A DNA stretch of 64,000 nucleotides. It comes from Tridacna crocea (Eukaryota; Mollusca; Bivalvia; Cardiida; Cardiidae). Positions within the stretch are counted from its first letter, which is position 1. Each line of letters begins with the position of its first letter. Where the stretch lies: NCBI GenBank assembly GCA_943736015.1, contig OX031069.1, positions 18,233,235 to 18,297,234 of the forward strand. The letters run 5' to 3'. Shown one piece after another: positions 10,040-22,000 of the stretch. The notes beneath the pieces are model-generated. The model was not told the DNA's origin. It searched no databases and saw nothing but the letters and a program-made list of their open reading frames with translations. Position numbers and translations under genes: made by a program.

Positions 10040-13000
10040 GTAATTCATACAGAGGCCATTTCTCTGCCCCCTCTCAATCTTTCTCTGATATAGAATAAGA
10101 AAAAACAAAAATGTTAAATGTTTGTGTATCAGTGTTAACAATATTTTCATCAATATTTTTCAATAATATTTCAGCTATCACCTGTCTGTGCTTTCCTGGA
10201 GTTTCTTTCACAAGTACTTCATACACTATTCTTATTATACAACTGGCTACTTTTCTACTAAACCTAATTAATCCTAAACTGAGCTCTAATTAAAGACCTT
10301 TTTCAGACAGATCAAGATCAGACAGCACAGAACATGCAGTCTGACAAAGGTCACTCGGCAGAATCTTAGAAAAAACTTGTGTGAGCTCTAGAGGCAAATG
10401 CTTTCAATTTGGAAAGCCTATAATTTTGTCATTTGGTAAGAGTTAAGCTTAATTTTTCCTAGATGACTTTACTGGAGTGAGCACTTTGGGGCCAATGGCT
10501 CCCTTTTTTTTTGAGGGGGGGGGAAAGTTATTATTTTTTACTCATTCAGACTACAGTAGAGTATTGAGAAGGTGTATTTCCCGCCTGAAGGAAGATTTGG
10601 AACCAGAGTCTATCCTTGATCAGTTTACAGAGTGTGACTTTCTGTCATCAACTACCATTAGAGATATAAGGGTATTTTGTAGGCTTTGTGCCTTTTGAAA
10701 TTTATTAGTTCTTGAAATAACATATATGTGATAGATACTTTGGACAATCCTGACAAAATATTTTGTACGACACGACCAAATGACCACCAATTTTAGGCTC
10801 AAAAGGACCACTATTTTCAGTGACCAATCTACTTTTGTTATAATTCACATATACGTGGAAAAACCAGGGCCAGTAATTCTCCAAGATTTTCTAAATTTGA
10901 AATTAAAGCAACTTCTGATTGGCTAAACCATTTGGAGACCAAGAACCTTCTTAAGAATGGTTGGTGAATATTGGCCCAGTTGTGACATATCCTAATGAAA
11001 ATATCATGTAGCAAATACAGAATTAACACATTTACATGTCTAACTGTTGATAACCCTATGTCAATTGTGTCAGCAGTGCAGAACCATGTCATTATGACCA
11101 TCAAAACCTTGTATCAGCTTGCTTGTAGACATGTTAACCCTTTACTCCATAGATACTCATTTCTACACATTGCTTGTAGGAGCCTTTGGAAAACATTGTG
11201 GTAAAAGGTGAAATTGCTCGTGACGAGCAATTTCACCTTTTGCCACAATGTTTTCAATGCTATCAAAAGGTGTCATATACACATAAGAAACAGCTTTATC
11301 CTTGCTGTTATTTAGGGTCAATTAGAGATACCATAGAAATGCCTTATGGGGTAAAGAGTTAAAGGATAGAAAACTACCTTAATTAATTCTTGTTTTTTTC
11401 TCTGAATGGAATAAAACTACCGGTATGTTCTATTACCACTACATGAAATGGATTGCATGATCAATAGTTCAGTTATATATACACTACAAATCAAGTTTGT
11501 TCTTCACCAACAAATCAATCTGACAGCCAACTGTTCCTTAGTTCATTGAGTCTTTTATAATAGCTTATGTATACATTTACACAATATTTGGCTATTTCCT
11601 AAGTTCCTTGCCATGAATTCCACAGTTATTCAGTAATTTGTGGAAAAGGTCCTGATGATGAGATTATTTCGTGACTTCTTTGATCTACTTTTGATTTCGT
11701 TTTTTCACTAACAGAAATTGTCATTGGTCCTTTGTAAAGTGTTTAAATTGATAAAGAGTTGTCTTGATACTCTATAATGGCAGCATTTTCTTTGAGTATA
11801 GAATAAATATATTGAAAGAATGAAATTTAAAATTATTGAATTGCAACCTCTTTAACCCTAAGACTGTAGTCTGGCTTAATGATCCCTTATTTTTAACTTA
11901 CCTTTATTTTATCCAAGTTTGAAAATGCTGTGAGCAATGTAGGGCCGCCATGGCCTTGTGTCTCCATTTAAATTTAGGTCAAATGATTAACATATATTTA
12001 GAAGGTTAGAAAGCATTCTAGGAAATGGAGAAAATGCATTGTGTCCATTTCTCACAATGCTTTTAAAGGTGTCCTTGATTATTATGCTTGACATTTTCTT
12101 CAACAGTGATTATAATTATGGTAGTGAATGGAAAACCTTCTTTTTCTGGAATTTCAGGAACTCTCTACAACCACAAAAAAGAACGAAGCAATTGTCAACG
12201 GAGTTCTAACAAAAGGTATTAAAGGATATAAACAGTTTAAAAGATTACTCCGCAAAAGTTACCAGGCACACTTGGCAGATGTTCTAGAAAGGATGGAGAA
12301 GGAAGTTCAGAAGGATCAGCAGTCAAAATCTGGTGGGTAAATCTCATTTTCTTAGAAGTTCCTCTCCCTTGTTTTAACAGCATTTTTTCAAAGATAATAT
12401 TTGGAGAATAATAACTTCAGATTGGATGGTGTTGATCCAAGATCAGGGCCTGTATTTGCAACCAATTCTTAAGAATGTTCTTAGTCTTGTTCTCCAGAAT
12501 TCTTTACATTTGTTAGTAACACAATTTCTGATTGGCTAAATCATTCAGAATGAATGGTTCTGCCAGTCAGAGGTTGAGTTACTTACAAATTTAGAAAATT
12601 TTGCAGAAAAAGACCAAGAATATTCTCAAGACTGGTTTGTGAATACAGTTCCCGACTGCACATTCAGTGCAGTCTGATCTTGATCGACACTGTCCACAAG
12701 AGCTCATTGATTGTTGTTGTATTGTTGTATTGGGGTTTAACGCCACTTTAACAGCTATGGTCATATTATTGCGGTCAGTGATGCACATGTGTTTCCTGGC
12801 TTTCTGATACCAGTACTAACACAACTTTCTTTCCAAAGCCACCAACTACTTTTCTCACATGCTTCAGCAGAGGTGAGAGGCAAAAATACGCTGGAAAGAA
12901 AGTTCGCCTCAACCAGGTACCGATCTCACAACCACCAGGTTATGAATCCGACTTGCTCACCACTGAGCCACCCGGGCAGGCAAAAGAGCTCATTGAGTCA

Positions 13001-16000
13001 AGCCTAGCAGCCTAAGGGTTAAAATGAAATTGTAACTTAATCTTATCATCACTCAAAGCTTGTAGCACGGTAACTTCAGCTTCCTCAGATATGTTATGAG
13101 GGAGTAACAGTAGTAAATTACAGGGTCTGTATTCACCACCCATTCTTAAGAACATTCTTTGTCTTGTTCTTCAAGATTTTCTAAATGTGAAAGTAATAGA
13201 AATTCCGATTGGCTAAACTAAATGGTTTAGCCAATCAGAAGTTCTGTCACTTTCACAGTGACAAAGGTCATAGGACTAAGAATCTTCTTTAGAATGATTG
13301 GTGAATACAAACCCAGGACATTTTGCTCTAAAACTGAATGTAGTGCCAGCTTATATGAACAGTGGTTATACACTTTCATTTTGAACAAATTAAAGGGATG
13401 CTGGTGCCAAGAAGTGCTTTGTTTTCAGTGAAAATTTTAAGTAAAAAAAGGGACATAACTCTCAAAAATACTTCGATAGTTGCCTGCCCTTTGATAGGGT
13501 CCCCTTTTGCTCATCAACAGCTTTTCAAAGTTTGAAGTAAATATCTTCAGTAATAATAGAGATACTGGAAAATGTTGAAGGTTTTGCACAATGGTGACGT
13601 AAACATTGACATCAGCGCAATGGAAATAATCCATTGTTTTCTCAGAAAATGGCCAAGCTGAAAATACTAGCTCAAATTGAATGCCTGTACGCACCATATA
13701 GTTCAATATGGCTTAACCCTTTACCAAACAACAATATTTTAGACTGGTTCAAATTGAAAGCACTTGCAGACGACAAAATTAACATAACTCAAAAATTGAA
13801 ATTTGTTTCCAGCAGGGTAGAAAACATTGTGGGAAAAGGAGAAAAATTCTCCTTTTCCCGCAATGTTTTCAAAAGGCTTCTATCTCAGGGTCTTTGATAC
13901 CAGGGATTGTTTGGTAAAGGGTTAAATGATGAAATATTTCTTGAGAAGGGCACAAGTCCTTATAGGAGAGGAGAGTAGACTGTGTACTCGTTGCCAGTAT
14001 TTTGTTTTCTACAAAATATTTTTTTCAGCCATCTTCCTCAGGGTTGTACAACCACAGGATTGTTTTTGAAGGGCATATGAAAATCTATTTTGAACATGGT
14101 TTATGAGATGAGCATTCTTTTATTTTTTATCCCCCGACGTAGGCGTTGTCCGTCCGTGTGTCCGTCCCGGCAAATATCTCCAATACCATTGGATGGAATT
14201 TCGTGAAACTTTATACACATGTACAATGACCCATTTTCCCGAGACACTTTTTAGCTCACCTGAGCACAAAGTGCTCATGGTGAGCTATTGTGTCAGATCG
14301 TGCTGTGTCCGTCGTCTGTCGTCAATTTTTTACCTTGTGTACGCTCTAGAGGCCACATTTTCGGTCCGATACTCATAAAAAATTGTTCAGGATGTTTGCC
14401 TCGATGAATTCGCAGACAAGTTCGAAAATGGGTCATGTCGGGTCAAAAATTAGGTCCCTAGGTCAAATCTTAGAAAAAAACCTTGTGTACGCTCTAGAGG
14501 CCACATTTTCTGTCGGATACTCATGAAAATTGGTCAGGATGTTTGCCTGGATAATATCTGGGACGACTGTGAAAATGGGTGATGTGGGGGCAAAATCTAG
14601 GTCACTAGGTCAAATTTTAGAAAAACGTTGTGTACGCTCCAGAGGCCACATTTTCAGTCGGATACTCATGAAAATTGGTCAGGATGTTTGCCTGGATGAT
14701 ATCTCCGACGAAACTGAAAATGGGTTATGTCAGGTCAAAAACTAGGTCACTAGGTCAAATCTTAGAAAAACCTTGTGTGCGCTCTAGAGGCCACATTTTC
14801 AGTCCAAAACTCATGGAAGTTCTTCAGAATGTTTGTCTTGATAATATCTCGGACAAGTTTGAAAATGGGTCATGTCGGGTCAAAAACTAGGTCACTATGT
14901 CAAATTTTAGAAAAACCTTGTGTACGCTCTAGAGGCCACATTTTCAGTCCGATATTCATGAAAATTGGTCAGGATGTTTGCCTGAATGATAACTTGGAAG
15001 AGTTTGAAAATGGGTCACGTCGGGTCAAAAACTAGGTCACTAGGTCAAATCTTAGAAAAACCTTGTGTACGCTCTAGAGGCCACATTTTCAGTCCAAAAC
15101 TCTTGAAATTTGGTCAGAATGTTTGGCTTGATGATACTCTGACAAGTCTGAAAATGGTTCATCTCGGGTCAAAAACAAGGTCACTAGGTCAAATCTAAGA
15201 AAAACCTTGTATATGCTCTAAAAGGCCACATTTCCGTCCGATACTCATGAAAGTTGGTCAGGATGTTGGCCTCGATGAAATCTAGGATAAGTTTGAAAAT
15301 GGGTCATGCCAGGTCAGAAACTAGATCACTGGGTCAAATCTTAGAAAAACCTTGTGTAAGATCAAAAGGCCACATTTTCAGTCGGATACTCATGAAAATT
15401 GGTCAGGATGTATGCCTGGATGATATCGAAAATGGGTCATGTGGGGTCAAAAACTAGATCACTATGTCAAATTTTAGAAAAACCTTGTGTACGCTCTAGA
15501 GGCCACATTTTTAGTCCAAAACTCTTGAAAGTTGGTCAGAATGTTTGTCTTGATATATCTCAGACATGTTCAAAAATGGGTCATGTGGGATTAAAAACTA
15601 GGTCACTAGGTCAAATCTTAGAAAAATCTTTTGTACGCTCTAGAGGCCACATTTTCTGTCCAAAACTCTTGAAAGTTAGTCAGAATATTTGCCTTTATGA
15701 TAACTTGGACGAGTTTGAAAATGGGTCATGTGGAGTCAAAAACTAGGTCACTAGGTCAAATGTTAGAGAAACCTTTTGCAGGCTCTAGAGGCCACATTTT
15801 CAGTCCAAAACTCATGAAAATTGGTCAGAATGTTTGCCTTGATGGATATATTAGACGAGTTTGAAAATGGGTCATTGGGCGTTAGAAACTAGGTCACCAG
15901 GTCAAATCTTAGAAAAACCTTGTATATGCTCTGGATGCCACATTTTCAGTCCAACACTCTTGAAAATTAGTCAGAATGTTTGCCTTTAAAATATCTTGGA

Positions 16001-19000
16001 TGAGTTTGAAAATGGGTCATGTTGGATCAAAAACTGGGTCTATAGGTCAAATGTTATAAACACCTTTTGTATGCTCTAGAGGCTACATTTTCTGCCTGAT
16101 ACTCTTCAGACTTGGTCAGAATGTTTGTTTTGGTGATGTCTAAAAAGAGTTTGATAATGGGTAATTGTCGGGTCCAAAACTTGGTCACTTGGTGAAATCT
16201 AAGAAAAACCTTTCGTACGCTGTAGAGGCCACATTTTCAGTCCCTTACTCATGAAACTTGGTCAGAATGTTTATCTTATTGATATCTCAAAAGTGTTTGA
16301 TAATGGGTAATGTCTGATAAAAAACTAGGTCACTGGGAAACTAGGTGGTTCATGTTTGGTCAATAGACTCAGGTGAGCGATGTCAGGGCCATCATGGCCC
16401 TCTTGCTTTTTTTTTTTTTTTATTTGATTCAAAATGGCCGACTGAGAGCGATTTTAAGTTTCACTTAAGTTGCACTTAAGTACACTTTTCATGTTTGGAG
16501 TCTTATCTTCAAAACTATACAAAGTTTTTACATTGAAATTGTCACATCTGTCAATTTCCATTAGGAAATGCAGGAAAAAAAGTTTCACATACATTGACCG
16601 TGCAACACCACTGTTATTTGCCCTTGTTTTTGTAATAAGGTGTCATGGAAAAAGGGGGTTTCCTGTTGTGTTTCATTCTATTTCTTGTGAAGGCTACTTC
16701 TTCCATATTTCTTGACGGAATTGAATAGAATTTTGAGAGAATATTTCTTGTCATGTGGCCTATTGCATATTATAAATGTTTTGCGATTTGTAGCTGCATC
16801 ATGAAAAAAGGGGGCTTCATATTTTCATTTTATTCCTTGTGAATGCAACTCATCCCATATTTCTTGACAGAATTGAAAAAAAAAATCACAGAATATTTCT
16901 CTTCATCTGACCTATCGCATATTCTCAAGGTTTTTCCATAACAGGATTATACATTAAGTCCTCTTTTTCCAGAACTTGGCATTTCATTAAATGAAAACAA
17001 AGTGAAGAAAACATACACCAAACCCCATTTTTCCATGAAACCTCATTCTCGTATATATAAAGAAAAAAATTGTATTAATGGACTATCCAATGGAATACAT
17101 GCATGAAGTTTCATCAATTTTCGTCAAGCGCTTTAGAAGATATCCCTCTGGGCGGACGGATGGGCAAATAGAATGTTATTGGTGTATAATGAAATTATAC
17201 ATTTAGCCCCCTTCTTTCTTGACGTGGCATTTCATGAAATAAAAAAGTGTCTGTAGCTTGTGATAACCTACAAATGAAGTTTAATAACATTTTGTCCAGT
17301 GGTTAAAGATTTGTCCAGTGGTTAAAGAGATACCGGTCCATAATGAAAATATACGTCAAGCCCACTTTTTGCACGACATGACATTTAATGAAAAAAGGTA
17401 AAATAACGATATTGGCGGACTTTCATAAGGAACACACGTATGAAGTTTCATAAATTTCGTGTAAGATCTTGAGTTAAAAAGACACTGGTCCCTAACTGAA
17501 ATGTACATGAAGCCCCCAATTCATATGACACCTTATTGAATATCAAAACAGCAAAAACTAGAGTGCCGTCGTCACAATGTACGCCGCCACGTTGCTGCCA
17601 TTTCCAGCAGCTAGCGAGAGACTTAAGTGTTGGAATTTCTAGCACCTGCCTGGATTGCTCAATGGATATATGGTGTTACTTGTGATCTAAAGGGTTTACA
17701 AACAGACTGATGGATGGACAGACTGATGAACGGCCTTGATCATCCAATAAGATATGAAGTTTTATGAAAATTTATCCATAAGTTGGAGACACATTGATGA
17801 AAAATTAAATTTGACATAAAGCTCCCTTTTTCCATGATACAGCGATAAATTGCAAAATCCTGACAACATGTGCTGGGTCACGGGACCTGTGAAAATCTCA
17901 TCCAAATTTGTTGAGATATGTCCAGTAATTAAAGAGATTGGTGAAAAATGAAATGTAAAAGGAAGCCCCTTATTCCATGACGCAACTACAAATCCCAAAA
18001 CCTTGACCGTATGCGATAGGTCACATAACGGGAAACATTCTGTGAAAATTTTATCCAAATCCGTCTTAAAATTTGGAATGAATTACGTTCACAAGAAATG
18101 GAATGAAATATAACATGAAGCCCCGTTTTCCATGACAACACATTACAAAAACAAGGGTATATAACTGTGGTGTTGTAAGGTAAATCTGGGTTAAACTTTT
18201 TTCCTGCATTTCTTAATGGTGGTTGATAGATGTGACAAGTTCAATGTAAAAAAAACTCTAGTTTTCAAGATAAGACTCAAAACAAAAAATGTAGTCGACC
18301 GCATATGCATCAAATGAAAAAAAAAGCAAACAAAAAACTTGTCTCGGCAGAATGGGTTATTCTACTCATGTATAAAGTTTCACGAAATTCGTCCAATGGC
18401 ATTGAAAATATTTACCCGAACAAACGGACGGAAGGAGGGAGGGAGGGACGGACGGACAACGCTAAAACTACATTCCTCTGCCTTCGGCGGGGGATAAAAA
18501 CCAAAGAAAATACTGGGAACGTACCTATACTTTATCATTAATATCGGAAACATGAATCGTAAGAATGGTCTCTAGAACTGACTGATTGAAAAGACCAGAT
18601 ATTGAGGCATGGTAAAAACCGGAATGGACCATCAGAGGCCCCTGTTTCTTAATCAGAAACATCAAATATCGGACGAAGGAATCGTAAGAATAAACATGAA
18701 TTCAATTGACGATACTTGATATGGAATATGGAAATATCGTTAAGGATCGGAACTCACCCCAAAAACCCTGCCTTTGGACTTTAAAAACAAGGGGAACATC
18801 GGGACTGGACCGAATTCTGGACAGAAATAAAAAAAAAAATCGGCAAAAAATTAAGCATCATAAGAATGAAGCAGTAATAAATTGAAACAAGAGGGCCAAG
18901 ATGGCCCTGGATCGCTCACCTGAAGTTTTGGGGACCATAGCTATTTTCTTCTTTTTTTTCTGAGGTCTTGAAACACTGGAAACAAAATCATTATTTTGCC

Positions 19001-22000
19001 AAGCAATTCTTAAAAGGCCACCTGTATAAGTCATTTCAAAATCTGACCAGCAGTTTTAGCAAAGAAGTTTTAAGAGTTTCTTAATTTCCGTATAGTGCAA
19101 GTGGCCCCATTCACCAGAGCCATGTTTCTTGACCTATCAAAAGTTAGCGTGCATTTTCTGAAAAGGGTCATTCAAGGAATATTTCTGTGAAATTATTTCA
19201 AAATCTGACCAGCCGTTTGAGAGAAGAAGAATTTTCATTTGTTCATGTCCGTATAGTGCAGGTAGCCCCCATTCACCAGAGCCATGTTTCTTGACGGATC
19301 AAAATTTCGCAAACAATTTTTGAAAGGGGTTACCCAAGAAACATTGCTGTGAAATTATTTTAAAATCTGACCACGAGTTTCAGAGAAGAATTTTCAAGAA
19401 TTTCTTTATTTCCCTAGAATACATGTAGCCCCCATTCACCAGAGCCATGTTTCTTGACGGATCAAACTTTCACGAACAATTTTTTAAAAAGGTCACCCAA
19501 GGAACATCTCTGTGAAATTATTTCAAAATCTGACCAGCTGTTCAAGAGAAGAAGAATTTTTATGAATTTCTTCATTTCCCTATACCGTATAACAGTTTTT
19601 TACTGCTGTAAAAGTGTACGGATTTGAGCTAAAAAAACACGTGATTTAAATTTTACGATTTCATTTTTTACTAATTCTAAACATGCGTAAAAAATTACAG
19701 CAATAAAAATATCAGCGCACATCTTTCATCTGCATTGTCCACTCTTGCATTTAAGATTATAAGTGTATTGTTTGTTTTAAATATAGGTTGAAAGAAAAGT
19801 GTCTCTCTGTGTTTGGCGTGGGAATAGCGGTAATTGTTTTGACGTACAAATAACTGTTTTAACATATACCTGTATGGTCATAGTTGATAACCAACTGTGG
19901 AGGCACATTATTAGTTGTACGGTCAGGTGGCAGGGGACTTGGAAACTTGTTCACGGCTGTGGTTAATCATGTCGCCCCGAGCCCGAAGGCTCGGGGCGAC
20001 ATGATTAACCACAGCCGTGAACAAGTTTCCAAGCTCGGGGCGACATGATTAACCACAGCCGTGAACAAGTTTCCAAGTCCCTTTCGGGCTCGGGGCGACA
20101 TGATTAACCACAGACGTGAACAAGTTTCCAAGTCCCCTTGCCTTCGGCTCGGGGCGACATGATTAACCACAGCCGTGAACAAGTTTCCAAGTCCCCTGCC
20201 ACCTGACCGTACAACGAATTTATTATACTGCAAAGTTTTACCCTTTCAAAGAGCGTTAAGCGAAATTTTCCTGTTTTTATAATTTCACGAATCGAGTATG
20301 CTTACGAAACAGAAATTCCCTTCTGTGTGCCCAACTCAGTGAAAACTGACGTCACTGAAAATTGATGTCAATAAAACGTGCAGTTTGGTGCATAAATGTG
20401 CAGTCTGGTGATCGATCAACGCCGCCATTTTGGATGATGTATTGCACGTGTAGTGATGTTTACGGGGCACTCAAAAGGGAATCAGGGCCCGTATTCACCA
20501 ACCATTCTTAAGAACGTTCTTTGTCCTATTCTCCAGAATTTTACACAACTTCTGATTGGCTAAACCGAATGGTTTAGCCAATCAGAAATTGTGTTACTTA
20601 CAAATTTAGAAAATCTTGGAGAATAAGACTAAGAATATTCTCAAGAATGGTTGGTGAATACGGGCCCTGGTTTTACGTGGTTTTTGCCAGGGAACATGAT
20701 ATTATGTTTCCGGCATGTTAACCAATCAGATCACGAGAAATTTCTTTGCAGTATGATCTGTGATCTGTCATTGCTTTTTTCACCCTGTTTAGAAAGCCCT
20801 TCTTTAGCTCATCGAAATTTTGAACCTCGGGTTTTGCAGTTGTGCAGCCACATCTTTTCACAAGTCCTATTCGTGACATTATCGAAGCGGCCCAATGCCG
20901 AGTCAAATTCACGTCACCTTCATGAAACCCGACACCTAATGAACGTGTCTAGTTTCATGAAGGTGCCTCATTTACGTGGTGTCGAAGAATTTTTAACCTG
21001 AATATTCAATTCACGTATAGTACAGGTCGGAATTCTCTCAGTTTTCCGTTTTGGCACGGAAGCTGGGGCTTAAAATATCCTAATAGACATGACTGATTGA
21101 GAGAAGCCATATCACACGTAATCAGAACACAAGTGAATAAATTCTTATATTGCGTGTATTTAGTGCACAGGTATTACATATTGATATATAGTGCAAGTAG
21201 CCCCCATTCACCAGAGCCATGTTTCTTAACGGATCACAATTTGGCGAACAAATTTGGAAAAGGGTCACCCGGAGAACATCCCTGTGAATTTTATTTCAAA
21301 ATCTGACCAGTGGTTTCAGAGAAGAAGAACTTTTAAGAATTTATTCATTTCTGTATAGTGCAAGTAGCCCCCATTCACCAGAACCATGTTTCTTTACGGA
21401 TCAAAATTTCGCGAACAAATTTTAAAAAGGTTCGCCCAAGGAACATCTATGTGAAATCATTTTAAAATCTGGCCAGCGGTTTCAGAGGAGATGTTTAAAG
21501 AATTTCTTAGAAAATTCCATTTGGTTGCCATGGCAACCAGAGTTTTTGACGGAATCAAATTGTGTGAACAGTTTTTAAAAAAGGACCTCCAAAGGAACAT
21601 TCCAGCCAAGTTTAGTCCTAATTGGCTCAGCAGTTTAGGAGGAGTTGATGTTTCAAGAATTGTTGACGACGCACAACGCTCGACGGACGACGGGTGATCC
21701 TAAAAGCTCCTTTTGAGCACGTGGTGCTCAGGTGAGCTAAAAATAAATAAAAAAAAAAAAAAACAGATACTGAAGCATAGAAAAACTGGAACGGACCTGA
21801 ACGGACCATAAAGGGCCTATCTATGGACTTAAAAAAACAAAAGAAAACCGGAAAGGGACCTTTATTTTAGGTCTATGAGAAACATTAGCTGCAGGAACTA
21901 TGAATCATAAGAATGACTCAGAACTGAATTGAAAAAAATCAAATATCTATTCATGAAAAAACTGAACCCCAACACGCCGAAACTTTTTGCAAATTCGTTA

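Larger units (their letters stand above)
19585..21186. repeat. Insertion of about 1.6 kb inside the element
   Basis: It interrupts the array between CCCTATA and TATAGTGCAAG. It holds a GC-rich palindromic array (19906-20215), a CCAAT-palindrome MITE (20485-20668) and sequence such as ACGTCACTGAAAATTGATG near 20350. The rest (20700-21180) shows no recognisable gene; the frame at 20651-21001 starts within the MITE. Confidence 0.55.
18888..21738 (-). mobile_element. Helentron-like element, minus orientation, with a 1.6-kb insertion
   Basis: Read on the plus strand it begins CAAGAGGGCCAAGATGGCCC (the 3' hairpin inverted) and ends GTGGTGCTCAGGTGAGCT. The core consists of about 165-bp units marked by CCCCATTCACCAGAGCCATG. 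The array stops at about 19584 and resumes at about 21187, so the sequence between is an insertion. Confidence 0.75.

Noticed and set aside
12337-12342. Alternative donor GTAAAT after exon 3
   Set aside because: It is a better match to the donor consensus than GTGGGT but leaves phase 2, which does not fit the acceptor phase of exon 4.
14193-15746. Chain of overlapping 60-115-residue frames with a repeated SRGHIFSP peptide
   Set aside because: The DNA unit of about 145 bp is not a multiple of three, so the same peptide appears in all three frames in turn. It is a non-coding tandem array.
19967-20233. Minus-strand frame with repeated NLFTAVVNHVAP peptide
   Set aside because: It is the GC-rich direct repeat read through; the frame is kept only by chance unit lengths.
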